Source: Chrysopilus asiliformis (taxonomy: Eukaryota; Arthropoda; Insecta; Diptera; Rhagionidae). From it: a stretch of 64,000 nt of DNA. The stretch is from NCBI GenBank assembly GCA_964034945.1, contig OZ035963.1, positions 47,914,032-47,978,031 of the forward strand, written 5' to 3'. The position numbers and the translations under genes were made by a program. Within the stretch, counting starts at the first letter, position 1, and each line of letters begins with the position of its first letter. Of the stretch, positions 1 through 11,448 are shown one piece after another. Below the pieces are notes generated by a model. It did not search any database. It saw only the letters and a list, made by a program, of their open reading frames with translations, and was not told the DNA's origin.

Positions 1-309
1 ATGTTTTAAGGAGTTATGCCTATATGAAAGGCCTGAACGGAACGTGTTTTTTGCAGTTAATGTCTTTTTGCATTTTATTATTGCAATTATTGTTCTTCAT
101 TTTTATTTCTTGTTAAAAAATTGGGTATTAATCCCAGTTTTTGTTTACGTACTTTTTGTAAGCGTATAAGTGGACTTTTTCTGGTGGTGATTTGCGGCAA
201 CAGATATCGGTCCGTTGTCATTATTCACAAGAAAAGATCTGATGTGAACAGCACATGGCTTTCTTATACAAAATTTACGTTTCTGCACAATTTACTTGAC
301 GAGTAAAAT
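1..309. other. Unassigned AT-rich spacer
   Basis: No gene, repeat copy or hairpin recognised. The only open frame of note (121-306, plus strand) lacks similarity to anything I know and has no coding character. Confidence 0.4.
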
Positions 310-690
310 ATTAGTTTAATAAAAATACGAATTTTTATTTGACAAAATCATAAATATCTCGATAACGGTAAAAGATATTGAATTAAGGTGAAAGGGAAAA
401 TATTGAAAATTTTAATACCTTTAATTCTGCCTTTAACTGTTTTTTTCGAAAACCCGTTAGTTTTCAATCAATTCGCAAAAATATATTTATTTTTAATTTT
501 TAATGATAATATCTCAATATACATAGGTAAAATATAGCAAATAACGGTGAAAGACAAAATTATGGCAAACATTATTCTCTTTAATTTACGTTATACATTG
601 ACCTATCAAAATGCTGTTATTTTTCGAAACAATCCCAAAAAACTGATTTTTTTGAAATAATGGTATAATTCGATAACGGCTTGGGATACG
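310..690 (-). repeat. Diverged family D-like repeat fragment
   Basis: Contains phrases such as 'gataacggtaaaagatatt', 'cccgttagttttc' and 'aaataacggtgaaagac', the reverse complement of wording in family D at 46.4-46.7 kb and also seen at 54.1 kb. No ends can be recognised, so this is an old fragment. Confidence 0.4.
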
Positions 691-735
691 GAGTTCTATT
701 GAAAAACAAAAATGTGGTCTCCAACTTTTGTTACA

Positions 736-1296
736 TCGGATCTTTCAACAAGGGCATAACAATTTTGTATTTAAATAAAACACAGAATAATTGAGATATC
801 GGGCTGAAATTTATTCCAGGTGTAGTGGACATGTTACATTTAAGTATGAAATTCGATGTCGTTCATATGGCCACCGCGAGCACGTTTGCTGATTGATTCT
901 TTGGAGCCAATTTTCCACCACTCTTCCACACATATCGGCCGGAACGTTGGCAATTTTGCGTTCGATATTGTTCCTGAGCTCCTCTAACGTTGTTGGCTTG
1001 CTGGCATAAACCAACGACTTAACATAACCCCATAAAAAGAAATCCAACGGCGTTAAATCGCACGAGCGAGGTGGCCATTCGACCGGACCATTTCTCGAGA
1101 TTACACGATTGCGACCACCGACTCAGAATTTCGGTAGTAAGTTTTAATAATTTCCAAACGTTGCTCGTTCGTGAACTTCACCATGATAAAAATGTAAACC
1201 TTGACTGACGTTTTAGCATTGCCAGATCATAAAAACAGTTTTAGGGTGCGTTTTTATTAAAATACAAAATTGTTATGTCCTTGTTGAAAGACCCTT
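736..1296 (-). mobile_element. Internally deleted mariner-type element, copy 1
   Basis: A 561-bp element with long terminal inverted repeats beginning GG(G/A)TCTTTCAACAAGG and ending in the complement; the right flank is TA and the left flank is CA, fitting a TA target site with one mutation. It is about 95% like the copy at 11449-12009 and has the same internal deletion. It cannot encode an active enzyme, but the intact inverted ends would let a related transposase mobilise it. Confidence 0.85.
811..1184 (-). pseudogene. Mariner-type transposase remnant (N- and C-terminus only)
   Basis: Reading the minus strand from the ATG at 1184, the first 27 codons (beginning MVKFTNEQRLEIIKTYY) look like the start of a helix-turn-helix DNA-binding domain of insect IS630/Tc1/mariner transposases and end at a TAA. 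A second stretch in another frame, about 811-1085, carries the C-terminal catalytic region: WPPRSCDLTPLDFFLWGYVK, with the last acidic residue of the DDE/D triad in CDLTPLDFF, then a helical tail to LHLE. The central catalytic portion, with the first two acidic residues, is missing. Full-length relatives are about 340-400 residues. The function is lost. Confidence 0.8.
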
Positions 1297-1385
1297 TACA
1301 TAAGACTACTGAAAAACGCGTAGTTCCGGAGAAACTAATGCTTTTCAACAATGAAAATATAGCAAAGATTTTTTGGATTGAAATA

Positions 1386-1391
1386 TTTATT
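1386..1391 (-). terminator. Probable poly(A) signal of the DUF1091 gene
   Basis: TTTATT on the plus strand, AATAAA on the coding strand, about 48 nt beyond the TAA stop. Confidence 0.5.
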
Positions 1392-1438
1392 TAAAATTAA
1401 AATATTTCACATATCATTTCAATAAAAAAATCTAGTAA

Positions 1439-2110
1439 TTAATTTTTCTTTACACGATTTTTTATTTGAGGGCATCGTTTCATAGTGATAGTTATATCCA
1501 CAGTACAAATCAGGATTTCTTTACTGTCAGTCGAATTAGTTGTTAACTTCATTCCTACAGTCTCCAAATATTTTGGAATTTTTGTAAAAAATCCAAAAAC
1601 TGGGACGGATAAATGTTGCAATCTGTAAACTACCGGCTTTATTGGACATTCGAATGTAACATTAGTGGATTTAAGAACTTCACTTTGTACCATGTTCAAC
1701 AACGGAAAATGGGAAAATGCTGTTGCGAAATCACAAGATTGGATACCTTTTACAATACGAAAAACTGATTTGTTTTTAGAGAATCCTGTAATATCAAATT
1801 CGCAAAAAACTCCAGGTATTTCTTGTAATATTTGAATATCGCCAGTAACATAGCGATTTTTTTCTATACTAAAATTTGTAAACAAATATCTTTTATCAGG
1901 CTGCACTTTTACGCTTTCAATGAAAGAGTAGTAGCATTCCTGTAAATAAATTGAAATTGGATAGGAGCGTTTGTGAAAGTTATAAAATAGGTTTTTGAAA
2001 TTCTAGCAATAATTGAAGTATATTTTCACCTTTTTAGTTCCAGGTTGCGAAAATTGTTGATTAAATTGTTGACATAAGAATAAGATAAGTAAAAGTAATC
2101 TTTGTGCCAT
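1439..2110 (-). CDS. DUF1091-family secreted protein, two exons
   Basis: Predicted 193-residue protein. Exon 1 is 2030-2110 (27 codons) and exon 2 is 1439-1939; the 90-nt intron has a GTGAAA donor and a TTTACAG acceptor, phase 0. Exon 1 begins MAQRLLLLILFLC, a typical signal peptide, so the product is probably exported. Exon 2 shows the DUF1091 (DM8) signature: an SCDF motif, then a stretch reading STNVTFECPIKPVVYRLQ with the conserved aromatic/proline that follows, and further cysteines (ECYY, VFCEF, LICT, KRC) that could pair. Length fits the family (about 170-200). An AATAAA on the minus strand (1386-1391) lies about 50 nt after the stop. In Drosophila, related small secreted beta-rich proteins, some linked to chemosensation, are known, but ligand and role here are not known. 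The start was chosen because only the upstream exon supplies a Met and signal sequence; the main exon has no suitable ATG at its front. Confidence 0.8.
1940..2029 (-). other. Intron of the DUF1091 gene
   Basis: 90 nt, donor AAG|GTGAAAATA and acceptor with an upstream T-rich tract ending TTTACAG|GAA. Both sides are phase 0. The reading frame is closed inside the intron (TAG after about 24 nt), supporting removal. Confidence 0.75.
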
Positions 2111-2449
2111 TATTGTCCTTTTGCGCCAATTATTCTTAAAAAATTGAGTCCAACTATTTTTGATAAATATTTCAAGTCCAACTAACTTCGATGGTACAAA
2201 AATGTGATAAAATTTGTAAACTCTTTACATTTCCATCCAGAATAGGAAAATTAATTGACCTCGAAACATCCCGCAATTGTCCGTGTTAAAAATATCAAAC
2301 TTAAGCAATTAAATATAAATTACAAGATTGACATTGAAAAAAATGTAATAACCGTTACCCTTCAAATGATACCAATTTTAAATTACCAATATTTTTTATT
2401 TTATTTTTGCAACATTTTGTACACATTTTATTGTGGATGCCATTCATTC

Positions 2450-2950
2450 TAATATTTGCACAAAAAGAAATAAATCCAAAATGGAGAATTGCCAAGAACA
2501 AATGTTTACTGGAGTAAAGATGATTTTTTCCCCTATGGTCAAACTTTTTTTATACACTAAAAGAAAAAAATTTTTGTTGCAGCCATTATATTATAATTAT
2601 TGTAATCATATTTTGTTTGCGATAAATATTATACTGTTACTACAGCCAAAATTTTGTTTGCCGCACACAAAATTCGCTCACCATGAATATAATTATGTTC
2701 ATTCCCCTGAATTCCCCTAAATTCCTCTAAACATAATTATATTCATGATGAACGAAGTTTTTTTTTCTGGTAAACAAAATATTGACAGTGGCAACAACAT
2801 TATATTTATGTCAAACAAAATATGTTTGATGCAAATTTGGATTCAATTTACATGGTTTTGTAAATTGAATCCAAAATGGAGAATTGCTATACTGCTATTT
2901 GGAGAATTACAATTCTCCATTTTGGATTTATCCGCCTTTAAATTTCAGTT
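2450..2950. repeat. Cluster of short hairpins and inverted repeats
   Basis: AAATCCAAAATGGAGAATTG near 2470 is repeated inverted near 2905. A 13-bp perfect stem GGATTCAATTTAC sits at 2839-2851/2860-2872. A 17-bp perfect stem ATGAATATAATTATGTT sits at 2683-2699/2730-2746, its loop being about three degenerate copies of TTCCCCTAAA. Probably one or more degraded foldback MITEs; no coding content seen. Confidence 0.55.
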
Positions 2951-3067
2951 TATGATATAAAATAGGGAAAATATGTAATATTTAAAATATCGTAAGTCGG
3001 AATTTTAAACCGGATAAATGAAAAATACGTAATTTAATTTACAGAAAAGTATCTAACCTGGCAACCA

Positions 3068-3737
3068 GCAGTAGGATTCTTGGCACTTATAACGATGTTA
3101 TAACGTTTGTTTCTCGCTGTCAACTTTCCAATAAAATTACCCTTGACTATGACTCTGGCAATGCTGAGCCTTCCAATACGAATTTTCATAACGACTGCTC
3201 TCGGACCAGTCGATAAACACTAATGTTTGAGTTTCGTCCACTTAAGAATGTTGTTTAATTGTTGTCGCGTTGGCAAAAACGAAATAAAATGTTGAATGCG
3301 TCCCTTAATTGTCTAAACATTACTCGCATTTCCCTTTTCCTTAAAAAAACGAAATTAAATTCGCCTTTACCTTGTGATCAAGTTGAAATTTTCAAACCGC
3401 TGATGAAAAAAGATCTTTCACGCACAGCGAAATGAAAATTACTCTTGCTTGTGGAGGCCAACAGCGGAAACGGGTTGTAGTGCGGAAAGAGGAAGGGAAA
3501 CACATGTTGGCAGCAAGAAAGTGCAATGAAATTGAATTCAATCGAAATTGCTGACAGCAAGAAAAAACCTCAACCATTTGTGTTTATTTCTGTGACATTT
3601 TTTTGTTGTGATTGTTAAAAATTTTTCCCAAAAACGTAAAACCTTTTCATTTGACTAATCCGGGGAAATTCTAAAACGATTTCCGAAGCGATCTTTCCAG
3701 ATCGTTATTTATCGATTTTTGCCAAGAATCCTACTGC
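3068..3737. mobile_element. Putative TIR element R (~670 bp)
   Basis: GCAGTAGGATTCTTGGC at 3068-3084 is repeated inverted at the right end (GCCAAGAATCCTACTGC, 3721-3737). No target duplication and no coding potential recognised inside; short open frames near 3390-3570 look random. A non-autonomous DNA transposon is the simplest reading. Confidence 0.45.
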
Positions 3738-4618
3738 AGGACTGTTATTCGTGAGGTAAAACTTTAAGAAAGTGAAAGAGATTTACCGTTTATCTCAGAA
3801 AATCGTATTTTATTACCAAAATAATTAATTTGACTAAGAAAATTAACTAACTGCCAGAATATCGAAGGACAAATCATGATATTTTACACTGATTCGTTTT
3901 GTAGATTTTTTTTTTCTTTTTTTTTTTTTGTCAAAAAGGCTGGTGTTGGCATTGTGGCTAAAATACGCATAATTTTTAAAATTAAATATTGTACTTTTTT
4001 CTAACTTGGTATTTAGATATTTTGCAGCAGCGTAATGTGCCCTGTCGACAGAAAAACGAGATAATTGCATCCGACCGGTGTTGCGCAGATTGTTTACAAA
4101 ACGTATTTTACGTTAGTTCTCTGTAAAATATGGTTTTCAGGTTGTTTTCAGGCATCAAAATCTCAGTAAAAAATGTAAAGAATGTAAACAATTGGTTTTT
4201 CTAACTGTAACTGCAATACTCAAATAGTAATTCTGAGGCAACCAAATGAAATCATAAAATAGGAAAAAAAACTTCCGCTATTCAAATATTTTCTTAAAAA
4301 TTTATAAGGAGAAATACGGGCTAACTTTGAATCTAAAAAAAACTGAATCGATGAGATTTTCTTCCGTGAGCAAATGAATAACATCTAGCAAATGCTCTTA
4401 CTATAAATTTATCAGGTTTTAATACGTATTTTATATCAAACTAGCTTTAAGGCCCATCCTATGACGGGTAAGCGCAATCTTATTTTTCAAAAAAAATGAG
4501 AAAGCTAAACTTGTGTAGACTTTTAATGAAATAGGTAAAGTTCAGGTTTTTTTATTAAATGACTTTTCATGTATAAATAAATTTAGTATCACAAAACCAT
4601 TTGTCGGGGCAAAAAAAT
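3738..4618. other. Unassigned AT-rich spacer
   Basis: No gene or repeat copy recognised. A T-rich tract lies at 3907-3930. Confidence 0.35.
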
Positions 4619-4912
4619 GTGGTTTGAGTTGTGCGCTTCGGATTACGCGTTTCGGATTACGCGCATCGCATTCCGGGCTTGAGATTACGGGCTTCGGGTG
4701 ACGAGACTCGGATCACCGGATTAGAATCACGCGCTTTGATGTACGCGTTCTAAGTTACGTAGTTCGAATTGCGCGATTTAAATTACGCGGTTTGAGAAAC
4801 GCACTTCGACCTGCGTGCTTCAGATTACGCGATTGGAATTACGCGGTTTGAGTTACGCGCTGAGGATAACGCGCTTCGAATTACGCAGTTTGAGGTACGC
4901 GCTTCGGATTTT
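4619..4912. repeat. 14-bp phased minisatellite, 21 units
   Basis: The segment divides into exactly 21 consecutive 14-mers with no inserted or missing base. Consensus is GCGCTTCGGATTAC. The first G (20 of 21), the T at position 6 and the final C are strongly kept, while positions 4, 5, 7-11 vary widely between units. It is CpG-rich and far less AT-rich than its surroundings. 14 is not a multiple of 3, so it is not a protein repeat of one-unit period. Confidence 0.9.
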
Positions 4913-5269
4913 AATGAATGGGAACTTTTTCTGGAAAACAACGTACTCGATGGCGAAAACCGCGTCAAAATTGTCCTAAAGGTTCAGGAAATAGCAGGAG
5001 AGCGGTTTACACGTAAGCGGAAAGATCAATATTAGTGGGCGGAAAATCCCCGTAAGGAAAGATCTAGGAATGATGTTAACTTGTGAAGTATGAATTCGAG
5101 GCCAATTAGAAAAAAATCTTTAGATTTGAACGGATGTACTCTCAGTTCTCAGTAATTTCAGAGCTAGATTTGACAATTCCGGATTCTAAAATTCAGTCGT
5201 GGTCCAAAATATTACCCGATTTCTTAGTCCTTTCTAACACAAAATTTGTTAAAGATTCTTTTCTTTTTG
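4913..5269. other. Unassigned spacer
   Basis: Nothing recognised. An open frame at 5134-5331 runs into the neighbouring MITE and is probably chance. Confidence 0.35.
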
Positions 5270-5273
5270 TTAA

Positions 5274-5534
5274 CACGTTGACGGACAGTTGCGGCTATAG
5301 CCGTCAAGTTCAAGTTCACTATGTGACATGACGGCAATAGCCGTCCAATACGAAACGGTCGTTTTTAGACACTGCGGCTGTAGCAGCACAAATGTGCATT
5401 TACCAGCGTACAAGTAGAAGCCTAGTGTCAATTTTCAATTTTACCAGCGTACAAGTAGAAGCCTAGTGTCACTTGTTTCTACTGTCGAATTTCACTTGTT
5501 CGAATTTCACTTGTTTCTACTGTCCGTCAACGTG
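5274..5534. mobile_element. TTAA-flanked MITE (piggyBac-like), 261 bp
   Basis: Left end TTAA|CACGTTGACGGACAG and right end CTGTCCGTCAACGTG|TTAA form perfect 15-bp inverted ends with TTAA on both sides, the piggyBac target. Inside, a segment beginning ACCAGCGTACAAGTAG (5402 and 5440) is duplicated in tandem. No coding capacity. Confidence 0.75.
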
Positions 5535-5969
5535 TTAATATAATATAAACGCAAGTTCATCGGCCTTTAAGCTTTTGATGAAAAAATTGTTCACTGTACT
5601 TATGTGAATTGCCTATATTATGGTCGTTTGCACCAATGATACTTTGCAACTTAAGCCGAACTTAAATTATTTGAGTCCCAGAATTTCTATGGTTTTAAGT
5701 TCAACTCAAACAACTCTTTTAAGAATTATTGGCGTAAACGGGTTTAGTCTCCCATTCATTTAATTACACTTATTTTTTGAAATCCGCCGAAAATAGATCT
5801 GCCCCTTTGAAACTTGAATCTAAACACGTTCAAAATTGGGTTTTTACTAAGATAACAAAATTCAGAGATTATAACAGCTGTTTATTAACGAGTGTTTACA
5901 TTCTCTACTATTGTTTACGTAAAGAATTATTGATTACTCATTCCCTACCATCTTCGCGTATGCATCTTC
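5535..5969. other. Unassigned AT-rich spacer
   Basis: Nothing recognised. An open frame at 5777-6004 runs into the hairpin that follows and looks like chance. Confidence 0.35.
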
Positions 5970-6026
5970 GCATCTTCGCGTCAACAATAAATCTACACAT
6001 TTGATTTATTGTTGACGCGAAGATGC
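5970..6026. repeat. Perfect 23-bp hairpin
   Basis: Arms 5970-5992 and 6004-6026 are exact reverse complements (starting GCATCTTCGCGTCAAC) around an 11-nt loop. A partial extra copy of ATCTTCGC lies just left. It could be a minimal MITE relic or an RNA hairpin; no further evidence. Confidence 0.7.
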
Positions 6027-6075
6027 ATAATAACTATACATCCGACTAAGATGAGAAGGAAGTACTTTTAAAATA

Positions 6076-7009
6076 AGTAGGGTTAGGTAGGATGAAGTGG
6101 TCCACGTTTTTATTATTGGCCATAAAATGGTCAAAAATTGGAAGTTTTGCATGATAATATAGTCAAATCGTAAGCGCAAGACCTTAGCTAACTTTCTGCA
6201 TTCACAGATTGCCAACTTTTTGACACTAAATTTAATTTTGAGACATTTATCGAAAACTTCGATTTTTCGATTTTTTCAAAATGGTGGGGAGAAGTGGTCC
6301 ACCCACAAAATTTGTCCAGAAATCGCATAAACATAAAAATAAATGACAAATAAAAATATAATCTATAATGAAGTTTGATCAAAAATATGGGTTATTCGAA
6401 AATAACAAATGAGCGTTTAGTCTGTTTGGGTGTTGGTTTCTTCGGTGTAGTTGTTAGGCATCACTTTCCGACGGTTTTTTCTGCTTCTCTAATTCAGCCC
6501 GATTTTCGGGAGAAGTTATAATCGAGCTTCGCATCGATTTTCAGTCACGATTTGTAACACTCAAAATAACTCGTAAAAAAATTTGAAATCACGAAATATG
6601 ACATTGACAGGGTGGACCACTTCACCCCACCAAACGTGGACCACTTCTCCCTACCGACGCTATTTTGCGTGGAATGACGCAGCTTCAACAATTGTTGGAA
6701 AAAAATGCAGAAATTCGGTGGATTTACAAAGTTCATAATATAAACACCATTTTAGATTAATTAACTTATTGAAATTGATGAAGAATTCGTCAAAAAGTTG
6801 TTGAATGTGAATACTTGCGAAAACTTTCAACAATGTTTTTTTGGCACTGGTCTGTGAGAGTGAGTAAATATACGTCTGCACACTTCAATGACTAATAAGA
6901 AACAAGCTGTCATCAAGAGAAACCGATGAGCGTTGCGTATTCTGCTCTAATGTCACTATTACTATTTAAAAAAATTGTGGTGGACCACTTCACCCTACCT
7001 GATCCTACT
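6076..7009 (+). mobile_element. TIR element family I, copy 1 (~934 bp)
   Basis: Ends AGTAGGGTTAGGTAGG and the inverted AGTAGGATCAGGTAGG, each followed by TGAAGTGGTCCAC. The motif GAAGTGGTCCAC recurs several times inside in both directions (about 6093, 6292, 6603, 6634, 6980), resembling repeated transposase-binding sites. The second copy at 13091-14022 is in opposite orientation. No transposase-like frame. Confidence 0.75.
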
Positions 7010-7279
7010 ACTTTGTTGGTGATGCCAAGTGCTTTGATGGGAAAAGTTTGACCATTCCTTCTCTGCTCCTCTTTACAAATAACATATTTTTTTGGGTTTT
7101 TTCCGAAAACAGTATCTCATGTCGACAGGCAAATATACATTAAAATACATTTGGACCACTTCTTCCAAAATTCGGTCTGTGAAAAAAAAGAGTTTATTTA
7201 TTGCCTGGATATTGTAGTTTTCCTCAAGTTTAAAATGGATTTCAGTGTAAAAGGTTCCATTTGGACTAAAAATCTATAT

Positions 7280-7830
7280 AGTGTTTAACCATTGAACCAT
7301 TTCTGATTCATGGTTTATACTCGACCTTTTAGCATTGAATCCTATTAGAATTTCTAGGCTTATACGGTCTGCAAAAACAAAAATAATACAACAAAATTAT
7401 TATATTATTTTTGCGGATGTTTTTCACATCCAAATTTCCCCCCAACAGGTCGGGCATGTCCGAAATGGTTCAATGGTTAAACACTAAATAGTTTATTCGC
7501 TCTGGCTTGATGGAGCTATGTTGCCTTAAGCTTATAATTCGCATAAGGTTTGTGGCATCGGAGTATAAATACTCGAATCGAGTTTTACTCCACCAAAATC
7601 CTGTAAGCCTGCCTGGAAGCTGGTAAAGCAGGCTCTGATGACGGTGAGCCAGCTTCCATACCAGAAACAGGCTTCTGATGGGGTTTCAGGGCAGACATGC
7701 CCGACCTGTTTGGGGGAAATTTGGATGTGAAAACGTCCGCAAAAACAATATAATAATTTTGTTGTATTATTTTTGTTTTTGCAGGCCCTATAAGCCGAGA
7801 AATTCTAATAGGACTAAAAATCTATAGACA
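7280..7830. mobile_element. Foldback family H, rearranged copy 1
   Basis: Left arm 7280-7487 begins GTTTAACCATTGAACC and contains AATTTCTAGGCTTATA and GGTCTGCAAAAACAAAAA; it ends abruptly in the outer right end (GGTTCAATGGTTAAACAC). A second partial body occupies about 7590-7815 and ends GCCGAGAAATTCTAATAGG. Centre wording (GGAAGCTGGTAAAGCAGGC) is the reverse complement of the centre at 61.4 kb. GGACTAAAAATCTATA flanks the whole at about 7262 and 7813. Confidence 0.65.
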
Positions 7831-10130
7831 TGAAAGCTGTCAAATCAATCGAACATATTTATATTTTATAGCTAATGGTAGGACTAAAAATTATGTCACT
7901 GGAATGCTCATTTCGCCGCGTAATCCTGTATAAACATTTTACAACGTATAATATTTTACCTGTCAAAATAGAAAGTTATAAACGAGCAAACTTGAATTTC
8001 GAAATTGTCCAAAATTAATTAAAACCGATTTTTAATGCATTGAGTTCATAGGGGCAAGGTAAAACTAAAATAAAAATACAATGAACAAGGTGCTTACGAT
8101 AATAATAATTTCAGTTCAAAAACATTTTATTACCAGCAATAATAAACCGAACACGGATTATTAAATGAGAAAATCCACAACAATTTTCCACATAAAAACT
8201 TATGGCTAAACCCAAAAAAAATATTTCAAAATGTAATTTGTTTAACATAAAAAATCAATTCGGTGTGCTCAACAATAATGAAGAAGTAAAACCGTGTTAA
8301 AATCATAAAAATTAAATCAACCTGTATACATACGTAAGATTAAAGACCGAATCAAATCATAATCAGTAATATCGTTATTATTAAAAAAATATTCAAAAAT
8401 TTTGAAAACATTAGAAATCAACGGGATATTATGCTGCCCGGCTTAATTCATTTGAAATTCGGTATGTAATTCATCCCCATAAACAAAATGTCATTACCCA
8501 CTTTCGACAGGCCATTTCCCACACACGAAGCAAAACAATAAATGTCCAAAGTGCCGCTTTAGACTCAAAACTCTTTGAAATTAATGCTGCAAAAATATGA
8601 AATATCCCAAAGACAATAGAAAATTATGAGCTTGAAATATTCAATTTAATCTGCCAAAAAAAACACAATAAACATGCTACCAGTCTATACAGCTATGTAT
8701 GCTAGCCAATGTGCGATGTTCGAGCTTAACTCAAAGCATTGCAAAATCAACAAAAAAAAACTCGTAATTATGACAGACCTCCTGACAGCCTCATAAATAT
8801 GATTTCTAATACAGTCAGTCAGTTAGACACATTGAGCATTACAGACATCACCTGGATTAAAATACACCTCACCTCGTCTCGCCTGTGAGAATCAAATTGA
8901 ACTGAACTGGACTCAACTCATCTGAAATGAAATAAAAATCTTCAATAAGAATAATATGCTTTCCGAAAATAACCGAAAACATTTAAATTTTAATTTTTCC
9001 ACGTTCCCACAGATTTAAAAATAATTACCTGAGCCAAGTCAAGTATGTTTGTAAGTAGATGTCTTGTAAGTGATTCAGTTGTTGCTTGGATGGTAGCGAA
9101 ACATAGGTCGGCTCGGATTTGTTACATGAAAATTCTCATTTTTTTTAAGTTAATTTCTCCGAAAGACAATGCCGAACTGCTTGAACTTGTGAACTGGATA
9201 ACTTACCTTTATTATCATATACTTAATTTAATTTCCTTACTGAACTACTATGAAGCGACTTACCTACCTGAAATACGCATAGATAAATAATGAGCCGAAC
9301 TTAACTGGGATTTTTGGAGAGAGAATATCATAAAACTATAACAAGAATAAATTTCAGGTGAATGTTTTTTTTTATATAAGAAATTAAACCAATGAAGGCA
9401 TATAGATCCAAGATTTCTAGAATCTATGATTTCAAACTGAATTCCTATCCCGACAATAATCTTAAAGTTTTTAATAACGACTCAAATTCTTAACTAAGCC
9501 ACGTGTTGGAACTGGAATTTCAAAAAAACAAAAAAAAAACCGAACAAAATCAACTGAATTTGCCAGAATTTGTAATAATTTTTTGACTTCTTTGTGGGGA
9601 AACATTTTTCTTTCGACGTTTTTCGTCTCCATGCATGGACGGTACGCGTCGACTTGGATTTTGTTGAGATTTTAATGCCAGTAATTCGTTGAATTAACGT
9701 GATAATTACCTGTTGAGTTCAAAGTGTGGCCAATAGAAAACAGGAACAACTATTAGTTCAACTACACGTGACTGGTTTTAGTTTTCATGACCGTATGGTG
9801 AACTGGAGTTTATTTAAATAGTTATATTTTATTAATTAACTGTATTTCTCATGATTTTATGTTATTTTTAAATATTTTCGGGGTAATTTTGAAATTTCAC
9901 AAAAATTCCATATGCCTCTTTCTAAAGTGTTCATTTTTACACAATTTCAAAATATACGATTTGTGCAAAAATACCATCATTTTTTTACCCAAAAAACCAA
10001 AAAAATCGAAATATCTCGCTTGAATTTCCTTTTTTGATTTTATATTTTGAATAATAGAATTAAATTTCGTTTCGACTTTTTCTAAATACAGGCTTTCAAT
10101 ATATTTGCGAGCAACTTTTAGATGCGCTCA
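7831..10130. other. Long unassigned AT-rich spacer
   Basis: No gene recognised in 2.3 kb. 8870-9310 is enriched in short GAACT/ACTCA-like words (for example 'gaactgaactggactcaactc'), perhaps a degraded subterminal array, but no ends are visible. Confidence 0.35.
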
Positions 10131-10133
10131 CAA

Positions 10134-10397
10134 TGACTGTGTTTACATTGGGATTCACTTTGAGCCCGCACGTCTTTCGTCATTTTTCTGCGTGTGCACA
10201 CGGTTCGCTTCATCTGGAAAACTAAAGACACAGGTTTCAACGACCAGACTCAAATACCGGTTTGCAACCGATAATTTTAAGTGAATCTAAACTTCGTTCG
10301 CTCTTTTTGGTTTCCCTCTCCACTGCGTCCTTCACCCTCACTTGGCCGGAGCGAAAGACGTGCCGCCTCAAAGTGAATCCCAATGTAAACACAGTCA
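10134..10397. mobile_element. Foldback MITE W (~264 bp)
   Basis: Arms 10134-10164 and 10367-10397 are perfect 31-bp inverted repeats (starting TGACTGTGTTTACATTGG), continued after a short mismatch by GCACGTCTTTCG/CGAAAGACGTGC. The loop is about 170 bp. No obvious target duplication. Confidence 0.75.
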
Positions 10398-11180
10398 ATG
10401 TAAACTGCACTTAAAAAACTGTCAGTGTGGCTTAGTGGTGAACTCTCCAAGAGCTTGTTCACATTGGTTGAAATAGTCCAACTAAATAGGACGGTTGAAA
10501 AATTGCTCGTGTTCGCATTGAGACTATTTGCACCAGTAGCTGTGAGCAATCAGACTGGCGTGAAACATTTGGGAAACTGAACATTTCTAAAGAACTGCAA
10601 GTAATACGTGGCTGCCTTTTACTCTGCGACGTGTTGCATCGACGACAACCGAAACAATAATGACAATGGAACACGTTCAGTGTGGCAGCCAACCAATCAG
10701 AGCACGACAGGCGGAACTCTGAAAATGGAGATTTTAGTTTTGTGGTGCAATTTCCTATCGACACCCCCACTTCCTTGTCTTGCCAATATGTTAAATGCCT
10801 GGCGCCGGGATCGGCTAATCTAAACAGGCTCCAACAGATCAGTCACCTTGAAGCAGTCAATGTCATTTAAAATTGACTCAATTTACTGTATTAAAATCAT
10901 TTAAGACAGTTGTGGGGAATCTGCATAGTGCCGAGCTCAACATATTGCAGCGGATTTTTGGACCAATGGCATTTGTCCAGTGTATGTATCGGCAAACGGT
11001 GGCAAACGGTGGCAAACGGTGGCAAACGACATTGACAGCTATCCGATGCCGATGGGTTTTCAGCAAACATCCAACCCAACTTGAAATGTCAAATTGTCAG
11101 CTGACAACTGATATTTGCCTACGCAAGTGTGCCTGTAACAAAAGTGAATACAGGCAGACAGACAGACGGACCGATTTTTT
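10398..11180. other. Moderately GC-richer spacer with a short tandem repeat
   Basis: Overlapping short open frames on both strands at 10459-11199 show no family resemblance. The decamer GGCAAACGGT is repeated four times at 10991-11028. ACAG/ACGG words close the stretch at 11151-11172. Confidence 0.4.
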
Positions 11181-11448
11181 TTTTCAAATCATTATGTAGA
11201 GAGACGTCATAATATTTTAAAGCCCTATCTTCAAAAGTTTCCGCAGAACTTGGGAATCTTAAAGCAAGAACTAAATATTTAATTCAGAAATTCCTGGTAA
11301 ATTTCATACACAAATTCCTTATGAATTTTGTATAAAAGTTTGTGATGAATTCCCCACAGAAAAGACAAAAAAAATTTTTTTATGTGTGCTCATGTTTCGA
11401 ATTTGATTTTTTAAATACTATAATTCACACATTCGACAATCTTTTATA

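Noticed and set aside
4619..4912. CRISPR-like array
   Set aside because: Units are contiguous 14-mers without unique spacers, and the genome is eukaryotic.
10459..10823. Cluster of overlapping frames on both strands near 10.5-10.8 kb
   Set aside because: GC-richer sequence keeps frames open by chance; no protein family seen.
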